Shown: piece after piece, positions 63,587 to 64,000 of the stretch
How positions within the stretch are numbered: position 1 is the first letter of the stretch
Layout of the letters: each line of letters opens with the position of its first letter
Assembly: GCF_000002075.1 (NCBI RefSeq)
Contig: NW_004797485.1
Span: forward strand, 581,331 to 645,330
DNA from: Aplysia californica
Lineage: Eukaryota > Mollusca > Gastropoda > Aplysiida > Aplysiidae
Direction of reading: 5' to 3'
Length of the DNA stretch: 64,000 nucleotides
Notes under the pieces: model-generated
Seen by the model: the letters and a program-made list of their open reading frames with translations, nothing else
The model's database searches: none
What the model was told of the DNA's origin: nothing
Made by a program: the position numbers and the translations under genes

Positions 63587-63824
63587 GTGAGTGCCTGAGA
63601 TGTTTTTTCTACTACAGGATTTTCATGTATATAGAAATATGTCAACTATTCTTATTTTTAAATAGTTGAAAGAAGTCGCATTGCGAGCTAATGTGAAAAC
63701 AGCCAACTGTGAGTCCTGCGCGCTCATGTGACCTTTAAAAAAATATATAAAGTTGCAAACGCTGTAAATCTCAGACGGAAGCTGAAGTAAGACTGTGTTC
63801 CTGTTGTACCTGTCCGTGCAAATT

Positions 63825-63950
63825 GCATGAGGAATTTCTGCAGTGCCTGCTGTGGCCTGACAGATCAGACACCATGCTACAACAATGCTGGCTGTGAACC
63901 TCTGTCCTCGGGATCATTTGTTCCCTCAGACTCTTGAAATCGGCCATACA
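63825..63950 (+). repeat. 120-bp module, copy 6
   Basis: GCATGAGGAATTTCTGCAGT through CTCTTGAAATCGGCCATACA; preceded at about 63700-63775 by a family B-type 3' end. Confidence 0.85.
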
Positions 63951-64000
63951 TTTACTCTACCTGATAATAAATCTTAGAGCGAGTTCTGAAGATTTAAAGA

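Noticed and set aside
1-64000. CRISPR array, bacterial operons, rRNA
   Set aside because: No regularly spaced direct repeats with unique spacers, no ribosomal RNA sequence, and introns throughout; the window is eukaryotic.

Overview
The window is animal nuclear DNA. Coding exons are short and separated by introns of about 0.25 to 3.7 kb with GT...AG borders, and transposon debris is dense. Family knowledge of the two housekeeping proteins and the style of the SINEs and MITEs suggest a mollusc, most likely a gastropod; this is inference and no species is claimed.

Three host genes can be read with confidence. (1) ORC4, origin recognition complex subunit 4, plus strand, 16874-38092: 13 coding exons joining in phase to a 448-residue AAA+ protein. 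(2) A small minus-strand gene, coding exons 49717-49468, 46946-46811 and 43073-43025, joining in phase to 144 residues and resembling the sperm microtubule inner protein TEX49/SPMIP11. It converges on ORC4 and diverges from CCT5. (3) CCT5, chaperonin TCP-1 epsilon, plus strand, from 52897: nine coding exons to 63586 (about 500 residues), with the last exon beyond the window. A weak fourth candidate is a minus-strand first coding exon at 1770-1934.

Layout. 1-16.8 kb: no firm gene; microsatellites, a 17-bp minisatellite, a LINE RNase H remnant, short terminal-inverted-repeat (TIR) elements with telomere-like interiors, and a possible 3.8-kb TTAA-type element with others nested in it. 16.8-39.3 kb: ORC4, whose introns hold MITEs, SINE-like repeats, piggyBac-type and hAT-type elements, a LINE tail and tandem copies of exon edges; the 3' UTR holds a deleted Tigger element. 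39.3-42.9 kb: intergenic repeats, including a displaced copy of ORC4 intron 12. 42.9-49.7 kb: the TEX49-like gene, whose large second intron holds a 2.2-kb LTR element with gag and protease parts only. 49.7-52.7 kb: LINE and SINE debris and the CCT5 promoter. 52.9-64 kb: CCT5, with a triplicated intron 7 and six same-orientation copies of a 120-bp module.

ORC4 (replication licensing), CCT5 (actin and tubulin folding) and the axonemal protein share no pathway that the sequence shows; their adjacency looks like ordinary gene order. The most unusual signals are repeated tandem copies of exon-intron edges in three places, a paired-base-swapping hairpin at the 3' end of two abundant SINE-like families, and several transposons with readable target-site duplications.
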